From the NCBI GenBank assembly GCA_014529385.2, contig CM043958.1, positions 86,374,525-86,438,524 on the forward strand: a DNA stretch of 64,000 nt, read 5' to 3'. The stretch is from Adiantum capillus-veneris (lineage: Eukaryota; Streptophyta; Polypodiopsida; Polypodiales; Pteridaceae). Below are positions 55,574 through 64,000 of this stretch, in pieces (positions within the stretch are counted from its first letter, which is position 1; each line of letters opens with the position of its first letter). A program made the position numbers and the translations under genes. Below the pieces are notes generated by a model. That model ran no database searches, was not told where the DNA came from, and saw only the letters and a list, made by a program, of their open reading frames with translations.

Positions 55574-56973
55574 CACACACCTTGGGGAGGTGCTGCCGGC
55601 ACACATAGTTTTTGGAGAAGAAGCAAAGGAGGGAAATGCTGCCCGATTCTCGTCTTGAGAACTCCATTGGATCAGAAATTCAAGTGGATTTCACCCCCTA
55701 ATCACGGTAATATCGATTTAATTGATGCTTTTCTGCAAATCTCTTCATCATTCTCTTAATTCCTCATCTATTCTGCTTAATCATAGCTATACTTCTCAAT
55801 AGCTGCTCTCTAATTATCCATATCATCATTCTATTACATAATCATCATCCAATAGTTAATTATGCAAGCAATTAACCTCTCCTAATCCTAGATTAATACA
55901 TGATTAGTAAGCGGAAATCTTCTGCTAATCGGCATAATAATTAATTGTCAAGCCGGTAACGATGTGGATTTGGTTAATTTCATTCTCTTACCACACAATA
56001 TTGGTGTAGCTAAGTTAGATTCAATTTATTCATAGATTAGGATGTAATTAAGGGAAATTAATCCGTCATTAAGCCACTAAGAAAAGAATTTTTTCTCACC
56101 TATGCATACGGTAATTCTACATCTTCTACTTGCATTAGGAAGATGATTGAGCATGTCTAGTTCATCTCTCTAGTAACTTGATTAGTAAAATTCTCAAATT
56201 CTTAATTGCCTAGGCCAAGTGCTTAACTTTAGAGCCAGTTCCCATAGGACAAGTAAAGTATTATCAAAAAAAAAATTGCTATATCTTGAAGGAAATCTAA
56301 TTCTCTCGTATAAGAAGGATTGCTCAGTGATTCTAATCTGTCATCTTGATTGTTATGGTACTCTCGGCCATTAGTTCTTTTTCTCCTAGTTTGTCAATTA
56401 AGTAGTGAGTATAAAATGGCCCCGGTAAAGAGAACTCGCTTCCGTGGTGCCCACGACCGCGAGGCGGGAACAAGCAACGTGAATGGGAAAGGAAAAGATC
56501 CCATGGACGACCAAGTGCCGGCCATCTCACAGGCCAATGACGAGGAAATGGAGGAGGTAGGTCACATTTTTATTCAAGTTGTTTAATTTAACATTGCATA
56601 CGATAAGTTAGGAAAGAACATATCCCTAAACATGTTGAAGAAATCCGACGGAAACCTCGGCATTTGAATTCAATTGTATATTAAATTCTAAGTAGGAAAT
56701 AATGGTTGATGGATATACTGTTTGAAATAGGAAAGAATGTCTGCTAGGGAAAATTTAGCTCGGCATGTTCATTTCTATTTCCAATGTTGAACTAGTCCTG
56801 ATCCCCCTCCTGATCACAGGGGACAGAGTTCCTGGTTAAGGGCTCTTGAATCCACGTCTACTAGTTAAGCGGTGGATACCCACATCTGCTGGTTAAGCGG
56901 TGGGAACCCACGTCTTGCTTTCTATGTGGTGGGAATGTCCATGTCGTGGTTTCTATGCGGTGGACATACCTAG
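55569..56973 (+). other. Non-coding stretch leading to the H LTR
   Basis: No known element features to about 56400. Near 56850-56970 short imperfect repeats occur (GGTTAAGCGGTGG and GTGGGAA-type words), probably within the 5' LTR of Gypsy H, into which E2 inserted at 56973. Confidence 0.35.
56416..56586 (+). CDS. Short ORF, unknown, possible first exon or gag remnant
   Basis: 56 codons from an ATG preceded by AAA (AAAATGGCC, a good plant start context), beginning MAPVKRTRFRGAHDREAG and turning acidic (NDEEMEEVGH). After GAGGAG comes GTAGGT, which could be a splice donor. It might be a gag start of a lost element or an exon. No family is recognised. Confidence 0.3.
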   Translation: MAPVKRTRFRGAHDREAGTSNVNGKGKDPMDDQVPAISQANDEEMEEVGHIFIQVV

Positions 56974-57166
56974 TGAAGGAGTACGAGCGGAAGTGCGACG
57001 CGAGAGAGAGTGCGAGAAGAAGAGCACGACGATATGGTGAACTTGCTCTACTGTAATGTGTAGAGCATAGTGAGTTCTTATTAGGTTTTTACAAAAAGAG
57101 TATATGTACATACCTGGCGGCCCGCCCACTTACCTGGGCGACCACATTGGGCTTTATACCCCAACA
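56974..57166 (-). repeat. 3' LTR of E2
   Basis: 193 bases, TGAAGGAGTACGAG to ACCCCAACA on the plus strand; nearly identical to 62335-62527. Confidence 0.96.
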
Positions 57167-57178
57167 ACCTCCCACTTA
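57167..57178 (-). promoter_or_regulatory. Polypurine tract of E2
   Basis: The minus strand reads TAAGTGGGAGGT beside the 3' LTR, as in E1. Confidence 0.85.
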
Positions 57179-57254
57179 AAGTCCAATGTGGTACTTTAAG
57201 TGGAGAGAAGCTACTATACAAGCTAATATACAAGAGATGTAGAGAAGTGATGTA

Positions 57255-60200
57255 CTACCCTACACCTAACTGCTTGCGAAAATGCGCAAGGCTCTCTGAG
57301 GGAAGTCCTTTTGTAAGTAGATCAGCAGGATTTTCTGTGGTGTGAACTTTGACAAGCTGAAGTTGCTTATCCTCGAGCATTTCCCTGATGAAATGATACT
57401 TCACATCCACATGCTTTGTCTTTGAGTGATAAACTGGATTGCGAGCCAATTGTATAGCACTTTGACTATCACAATATAACACAGGCATCTCTTCTTTGAT
57501 TCCCAAATCTGTTACTAGTCGATTAAGCCAAATTGATTCTTTGCATGCCTCTGATGCTGCAACATATTCAGCCTATGTAGTAGACTGAGTAAAACAATCT
57601 TGTAATCTAGAACGCCATGATACTGCTCCACCAGCCAATGTAAAGACATACCCTGACGTAGACCTTCGGTTGTCTAAGTCACCTGCATAATCTGAGTCTG
57701 TAAAACCCTTTACACTTAGCTCCTGACTCCCATAGCATATACACATACTCTTTGTAGCTTTCAGGTATCTCAATATTCCTTTCACTGCCTCCCAATGTTT
57801 CTTGCCTGGGTTTGACATGTATCGACTTACTACTCCCACTGCAAATGCAATGTCTGGGCGAGTAGCAATCATTGCATACATCAAACTACCCACTGCAGAC
57901 GCATATGGAATCTTATCCATTTCAGCCTGTTCTTCCTCAGACACGGGACAATCTTGTTTGCTAAGTTTCACATATGGTGGCAATGGAACACTCAGTGCCT
58001 TTCCCTTCTCCATATTGAAACGTTGCAAAACCTTGTCAATATACTCTGTTTGAGATAACCAAATCAACTTCTTTGATCTGTCTCTCTCAATGCGCATACC
58101 GAGTATATGACTTGCCTCACCCATGTCTTTCATGTCAAACGATTTTGCCATCTTTGAGTTCAAAGCTGAAATTTCTTCCAAGTGCTTGCCAGCAATCAAC
58201 ATGTCATCCACATACAAAATAAGGATCAGCCAACTACCATCCTTAGCCTTATTTGTATATAGACAGTGATCGAACTCACTACGTTTGTAGCCTTGAGAAA
58301 GCATAAACTTGTGGAATTTATGGTACCATGCCCTCGGTGATTTTTTTAAGCCATAAAGACTCTTTAACAACTGGCATACCCAATCTTCCTTGCCTTTCTC
58401 AACAAACCCTTCTGGCTGCTGCATGTAAATTTCCACATCTAAATCACCATGCAAGAACACTGTCTTGACATCCATTTGGTGCAACACCAAATCTAATATG
58501 GCAACCAATGCAAGAAAGCATCTCAATGTAGTCATCTTGACCACCGGAGAGAAGACTTCATCAAAGTCAATGCCTTGTTCTTGCTTAAAGCCCTTGGCAA
58601 CAAGCCTTGCTTTGTACTTTGGCTGACTATCATGAGCGGTGATCTTATACCTGTAAACCCATTTACAGGGTAGAGCCTTTTTGCCCTGTGGTAATTTAAC
58701 TAGCTTCCATGTCTTGTTTTTATGCAGAGCTATCATCTCTGACTGCATGGCCAATTGCCAATTCCCGGAGTCCTTCATTTGCACTGCTTCCTTGTAACAT
58801 GAAGGCTCATTGCAATCAGTCAACATGACATAGTTCATAGATGGAACAAACCTATCAGGAGGTCGCGTGACACGTCTAGATCTACGCACAATAGGTGGCT
58901 CAGGCTCAACCACAACCTGTGGTTCCACTCTATCCTGTCCTTGCTCCTCTTGAGCCCTGACATTTTGTCTTGCACGTGCAGGTCCATCTTCTTGGAAGAC
59001 AACTCTTGTAATCTCCTCAACCCTCTCTGGTTTAGAATGATATTTGGATTCATTAAAGTGAACATCATTGCTGCGGAAAACATTTCTGGATTCGGGATCC
59101 CAAAGTCTATACCCCATCTCACCAAAATTACCATAGCCTAGAAAGATGCACTTTCTACTCTTTGGCTCAAGTTTGTTCCTAAATTCCTTTGGAACGTGAG
59201 TATATGCCTCACAGCCAAAGACTCTGAGATGCTTGTATGAGGGCATTTTGCCTGACCATACCATCTCTGGCACTGAATCCTTCTGCAAAACCTTGCTAGG
59301 AGATCTATTTACAAGATGAACAGCTGTTGATACAGCTTCAGCCCAAAACCCATTTGGCAGTTGTGCATTAGACAACATACTTCTGACCTTCTCTTGTATG
59401 GTCCTATTCATCCTCTCAGCAACACCATTTTGAGGAGGATTGTAAGGATCAGTAAGTTCACGTTTTATACCTTTTGACTCACAAAAGTCCTGAAAGGCCT
59501 TTGAAACATACTCTCCACCATTGTCAGTGCGTAAGCATTTAAGCTTCTTGCCACTCTGATTCTCCACAAGTGTCACAAAGGTTTTGAAAACACTAAACGC
59601 TTCATCCTTGTGCTTGAGAAAGTAAACCCATACTTTCCTCGAGTAATCATCTATAAATGTCATAAAGTAAGAAGCTCCCCCTAGAGATAGGTTAGGCATA
59701 GGTCCACACAAATCACTATGAACAAGTGCCAACTGTGTATCTCTTCTACTGCTTCTATGCTTATGTGGCTGCTGTGTTTTCTTACCATACAGACAATGTT
59801 CACAGAATTCAAAATCATTAAATGAAAAGCAAGGCAAATAACCAGAACGAGACAAGATTTCCATTCCCTTCTTGGACATATGTCCTAACCGGCTATGCCA
59901 CAAAGAAACGTTCGGCTGCTCGGTTACATTGCTTACATTTTTAGAGACATTTGATACATAAATCATGTAAAGTTCTCCAGACTTTACTCCATGTGCTACT
60001 GTCATAGAACCCTTGGATATCTTCCACATGTTCTGTCCAAAAGTGGTGACATAGCCAACATCATCAAGTAAACCTATGCTGATCAAGCTCTTTGTAATTG
60101 CGGGAACATGTCTCACATTCTTCAGCGTGAAAGAAGAGCCATTCTGAAACTTCAATTGAACATCTCCAACACCTAAGATCTCACATGTCTGCCCATTGCC

Positions 60201-61235
60201 TAGCCGAACATGATCTTTAGTGGTCACATAAGAGGTAAACCACTCCTTGTTTGGAGACACATGAAGTGATGCCCCTGAGTCTATACTCCAGTCACTCAGT
60301 GCATTTCCATCAGATGCTGTAAGAAGAGCTGAGTCCATTGTATTCTTCAAGAAGTAGATGTCTCCTGACACTAGACTGTCATCCTCTGCAACAGTGTTTG
60401 TCACATTTATTTCTTGAATCTTCACTGAGGACTTGTTCTTCTCACCATGGTCTTCAGCTTTCTCTTTGCCTTTTTCTGCTTTCCATTCTCTGCAGTCTCT
60501 TTTCATGTGACCCTTCTTGCCACAATGGTAGCATTCTATGTCACTCTTGCCTTTAGCACTGCGGGACTTGCTACGAGACTGATTCCTCTTTCCACCTTTG
60601 TACTTTTCTTTGGTCCTTCCCCTGACAACTAAGGCTGTTCCTTTGCCTTTTTCCATTGTCTTTCTATTGGTTTCTTCAGTAAGCAGACTTCCTTCTACAC
60701 CTGCTATGTTCAAACCATCTGGAGGTGCAAAATTACTCAAAGCTGTGCGAAAAGTGTCCCAACTTTCCGGCAATGTGATCAACAGGAAGATAGCTCTAAC
60801 AGGTTCATCAAACTTGACACCTTGAGCTGACAACTGACTATAGATTGTGTTGAATTCATTCAGATGATTGGACATAGGGATCCCTTCTTTCATCTTCAAG
60901 TCAACAAGCTTCTTAAGCCAGTATACCTGTGAAGCTGCACTCTGCTTCTCATAAAGATCACTCAGCTTTAACCATGCTTGATAAGTCGACATCTCGTCTG
61001 CTACATTGAAGTAAACGCTTTCTGCCAAAGTCAGCATAATGGTAGAAAGTGCCAATTCATCCATTTTGCTCCATTCATCTTCGTCCATATCTTCTGGTTT
61101 TATCCCTTTGAGCTTTATAGGTTTTATCTGCTTCTTTTGTACCAACACGTACCAAATCTGCTTCTTCCACAATGGGAAATTAGTTCCATCCAGCTTCTTG
61201 ATATTGTAAAGAGCAGTGTCCTGTGATCCAGCCAT
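57255..61235 (-). pseudogene. gag-pol: E2 Copia gag-pol polyprotein, one nonsense codon
   Basis: A single frame of 1326 codons, interrupted only by a TAG at codon 1221 (57573-57575), where E1 has GAG. Domains: gag (1-230); CCHC knuckle 235-248; protease with DSGA at 319-322; integrase zinc ligands H447, H452, C478 and C481; integrase catalytic D508, D571 and E607; RT with YVDD at 1008-1011; RNase H from ~1160, with DSDYAGD. All catalytic residues are present, so the stop is the only visible defect; it removes the end of RNase H. The ATG at 61235 is chosen because E1 shares it. Readthrough or complementation is possible but not shown. Confidence 0.97.
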
Positions 61236-62318
61236 AGCTACGCTTCACAGTGGTTTACTTTCCTGGGAAAAATTCGGTAGAGTTTCCCCTATAAACTGAC
61301 CTCTGAACCAATATCAACCTGTCAAATGAACCAAGAAAGCCTCAAATTCTGCAGAAATTTTGGCAGAGTCTCCTTTGTAAAATGGCTCTGGTGTACTAAA
61401 AAACAGACTAAAAAACAGCTCAAAAAACCACTGTCTCTCTGACACTGTAAGCTGTGGGTAAACTTGTCATGCACCTGCACTGTCTCTGATTGTCCTATTA
61501 CTGTCCTGTAAGCATAGACTGCGACAATGCCTCAATGGAAGTAAAGCAAAGATGCAATCCCAACTGTCTAACTCACAGTCAATACATCCTAGCTGCCTAT
61601 CTAAGGGTGCTCGAGGGATCGCTCCAAGACCTGTATCACCGAAAGGATCTCAACATTCGAGAATCCCCCAGCTCAATAAAACCTCACTCGACCGTCAACA
61701 AAGGCTGCAGTAAATCTGATAGTACATAGACTTCCCACAAAGTCATACATCCACAAATTTCCCACTGTATGCTGTAACCGCTGCGGCGGTTGTTTGCTGC
61801 GTGACTCACAGCCAGCAAACCCTCAACAGACATACATCATCTCTGACAATACATCCCATGTGGAAGTACCTGCAATGTCAGGATGAAATCTGGAATATCA
61901 AGTAGCAAACACAAGCTACCTGATGAACCAGTGGATGTCGCCTACAGTCTGTGTGTAGATGCGCCCGTGTCGTATGTGACACGCCTCCAAGAACTGTGAG
62001 CCGTCCTTCGATGTGTAGACAGCCACAAATCAACACTCTGGGAGTGTCGATATCCTCAGCACCTGCAGTCGTAGGCCAAAAACCCCAAATTTGCAGAGTC
62101 GGATCTGCACCCACTGAGACCACGTAGTCGAAAATGGCATGCGCAGACCTTTGTCGAAGCCGAACGGTGGCCGAGATGACCTCAGAATGAAATTCTGAGC
62201 ACACCAAGCCCTTCGGGCTTGCCCACAGGATTTGAGGCCGTGTCTTCGCCTATCGAATTTCACTCCAATCTAAGCTTGTGACTCTAGCCTCCTGCAGTGC
62301 TGCCCCGAGCCTCGATCT
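61236..62318 (-). other. E2 leader
   Basis: Untranslated DNA between primer site and gag ATG, matching the leader of E1. No conserved ORF. Confidence 0.6.
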
Positions 62319-62332
62319 GAGCTCTGATACCA
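62319..62332 (-). promoter_or_regulatory. Primer binding site of E2
   Basis: The minus strand reads TGGTATCAGAGCTC, two bases inside the 5' LTR; initiator-Met type. Confidence 0.92.
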
Positions 62333-62334
62333 GT

Positions 62335-62527
62335 TGAAGGAGTACGAGCGAAAGTGCGACGCGAGAGAGAGTGCAAGAAGAAGAGCACGACGATATGGTG
62401 AACTCGCTCTACTATAATGTGTAGAGCATAGTGAGTTCTTATTAGGTTTTTACAAAAAGAGTATGTGTACATACCTAGCGGCCCGCCCACTTACCTGGGC
62501 GACCACATTGGGCTTTATACCCCAACA
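62335..62527 (-). repeat. 5' LTR of E2
   Basis: Partner of 56974-57166; followed by target repeat CCTAG. Confidence 0.96.
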
Positions 62528-63195
62528 CCTAGTTGTATGGGCAGTTAGGCCACAACGGGAGGAGTAAACTCTCGCTGGAGGGGGGATGTTGTACCTCCAG
62601 AACATTGGGAATTTAATGAATAAGTTTGAGTAGAATTTTTACTAGAATTACTGTCTTGGTGCCGCTTTGCAATACTAAAGGGCTGTCTTAACGAACCTTG
62701 TGAATCGAAATCTAATCAAGGAACTTTTATGTTGAACAACCTTTGTGGTAGTAATTAGGATACACAAGGAAGTGTGAGTGTGGGGGTGGAAAGTGGGGGC
62801 TTGGATCAAGTTGCCAATGCCTATGAGAAGGGTGGTCTCGATTGGTTGAGAACTCTCCGTCCCCATAGTGCTTAAATCGATACTAGTATTACTCATTGCC
62901 CCTAGAGCGGCGAAGTCTCAAGTGTACGTGCCTCTGAAACATGGAGAAAAAGGCACTCGGGATTTTTCTCCTCTTGGAAGGTGGATCTTAGGATCGCTAG
63001 ATATGTTAAGTACACTTCCCCTGCGAGGTGGAGCTAGATCTCGTTGCTAGTAGGCTCGAACTCGACTCACTTTGTGATGAGAGATCGTCCGCTAGTTGAA
63101 CCCTGAATCACTTTGTTTGCTTCCACTATAGATCTAGTGGCCACCAGGTTTACCATCAGATCCGTTGTTTGAGACGACGGGCTGGGGACCTCACA
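62528..63195 (+). repeat. 5' LTR end of Gypsy H
   Basis: The DNA between E2 and the H primer site ends GGGACCTCACA. With the part left of E2 it should form the H 5' LTR. The LTR start and its partner lie outside what can be recognised. No genes. Confidence 0.5.
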
Positions 63196-63197
63196 CC

Positions 63198-63210
63198 TGG
63201 TATCAGAGCT
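63198..63210 (+). promoter_or_regulatory. Primer binding site of Gypsy H
   Basis: TGGTATCAGAGCT, two bases after the LTR end CACA; initiator-Met type, as in chromovirus B. Confidence 0.85.
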
Positions 63211-63488
63211 ATAGGTTTACGAACTGGAAAATGATGTCGTTTGAAATTTTAAAAAATAAGGGATAGTAGGATAGCTCGTACTCAAAGCTTGAGCATGATG
63301 TTTCCCAGAATAATAACATTGGATTTGTCTAGTGTATTGTCTCTTGAGTGATGTTAAAGAGTTTTACTCGTTGAGCTTGTTGGGATTCAGTGGGTTCCAC
63401 ATGATGTTTTTTTTTTAAAATTCGTTGGTGTGACTAGTGCTGCGGGCAGGTAGCCTACTGATGCACATAAAGTTATAAGTATACCATT

Positions 63489-63953
63489 ATGGCGTTTGAT
63501 GTGTTTGAAAAGTGGGGGATTGATGCAATAGGCCAGTTACCTATCACAAGCAGGGGCAAAAGCTATATCTTGACGGCAGTGGACTATCTCTCTAGATGGG
63601 CAGAGGCTATAGCAGTAAAACAGATCACTGCAAAGGATGTGGAAAAATTTGTGTATGATGAAATATGTTGCAAGTTTGGGGTGCCATTAGAGCTACTTTC
63701 AGATAAGGGGCCAGGATTTAGAGCTAAACTGCTAGACTTCTTATGCGCAAAGATGAAGATTAGGCACCAGCATACCACTCCTTATTACCCGCAGTGTAAT
63801 GGCTTAAATGAAAGATTCAATGGTGAGTTGGTACAAATTCTTTCTAAAGTGACAGAGCACCAAGGAAAGAATTGGGATTTTGAATTGCCTAGTGCATTAT
63901 GGGCTTACTGTACTTCGGTGAAGACAGGTACAGGGTTTACTACTCTCAAGTAA
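63489..63953 (+). pseudogene. Gypsy H integrase core fragment
   Basis: 154 open codons. They carry the integrase core from FEKWGIDAIGQLP (first Asp), LLSDKGPGFRAKLL (second Asp, with DKG for the usual DRG) and YYPQCNGLNERFNGEL (Glu) to ALWAYCTSVKTGTGF. It begins only ~290 bases after the primer site, so gag, protease, RT and RNase H have been deleted or were never there. The zinc-binding domain is also absent. The frame stops at 63953; the rest lies near or beyond the window end. Confidence 0.85.
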
Positions 63954-64000
63954 AGTTTTTACCATAGCTTCTCCTTAAGCAAGCTTAGCCTCCAACCTTT

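Larger units (their letters stand above)
56974..62527 (-). mobile_element. Copia element E2, nearly intact
   Basis: The LTRs at 56974-57166 and 62335-62527 have about six single-base differences, all transitions. The target duplication CCTAG (56969-56973 and 62528-62532) is perfect. It has an initiator-Met primer site, a ~1.1 kb leader, one gag-pol frame with a single nonsense codon and a polypurine tract. It is the same family as E1, in the opposite direction. It splits the 5' LTR of Gypsy H. Confidence 0.97.

Noticed and set aside
55327-55759. His-Thr and Cys-Val rich ORFs around the CA repeat
   Set aside because: Microsatellite translation.
56416-56586. Host gene first exon
   Set aside because: Good ATG context and a donor-like GTAGGT, but no second exon or family could be found; listed only as an unknown ORF.
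60338-61226. Plus-strand ORFs of 60-82 codons across E2 gag (and 36262-37041 minus in E1)
   Set aside because: Antisense shadows of the Copia gag frame.

Overview
The window looks like intergenic nuclear DNA of a land plant with a repeat-rich genome. Everything that can be identified is LTR retrotransposon sequence: Ty1/Copia, chromodomain Ty3/Gypsy, other Ty3/Gypsy, and gag-only or non-coding relatives. No host gene, rRNA, tRNA gene or CRISPR array was recognised. Initiator-Met-type primer sites (TGGTATCAGAGC), a chromovirus and tens of kb of nested insertions fit an embryophyte. Nothing allows a closer placement; a fern, lycophyte or conifer-like genome is only a guess. Almost every reading frame carries stops or shifts.

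Layout, left to right. (1) 1-9496: two copies of a long direct repeat R (1-2176 and 7646-9496) flank a minus-strand Gypsy element A. A has four small ORFs between its primer site and gag; they form two paralogous pairs. Its pol frame stops in RNase H and runs straight into a piece of a Copia protease. (2) 9320-11129: a minus-strand Copia fragment (gag, start of protease, 5' LTR) whose protease piece abuts R copy 2 exactly as in A. (3) 12076-32311: a nest of minus-strand elements. Copia D (LTRs 12076-12807 and 31619-32311) is split between integrase and reverse transcriptase by element C (LTRs 14446-16359 and 27444-29369). C has gag and two small ORFs but no pol, and is itself split by chromovirus B (16758-25697, target duplication CATAC). 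(4) 32312-40550: a non-coding element F made of a repeated block, a Gypsy-type primer site and about 1 kb of AT-rich interior. Its right repeat is split by Copia E1 (34973-40433, duplication GCCAT).

(5) 40551-53638: plus-strand Gypsy G, old and full of stops. It has a 2.2 kb leader with tandem repeats that each carry a palindrome, then gag, protease, RT, RNase H and integrase. A second retropepsin-like domain lies downstream of integrase. (6) 53639-56973: non-coding DNA with a large CA microsatellite. (7) 56974-62527: Copia E2, the best preserved element. It is on the minus strand, of the same family as E1, has duplication CCTAG and one nonsense codon in 1326. It sits in the 5' LTR of Gypsy H, of which a primer site (63198) and an integrase fragment (63489-63953) are visible before the window ends.

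The parts most worth following up are A's four-ORF upstream module and its Gypsy-Copia fusion, the second protease-like domain and palindromic leader repeats of G, and the gag-only element C.
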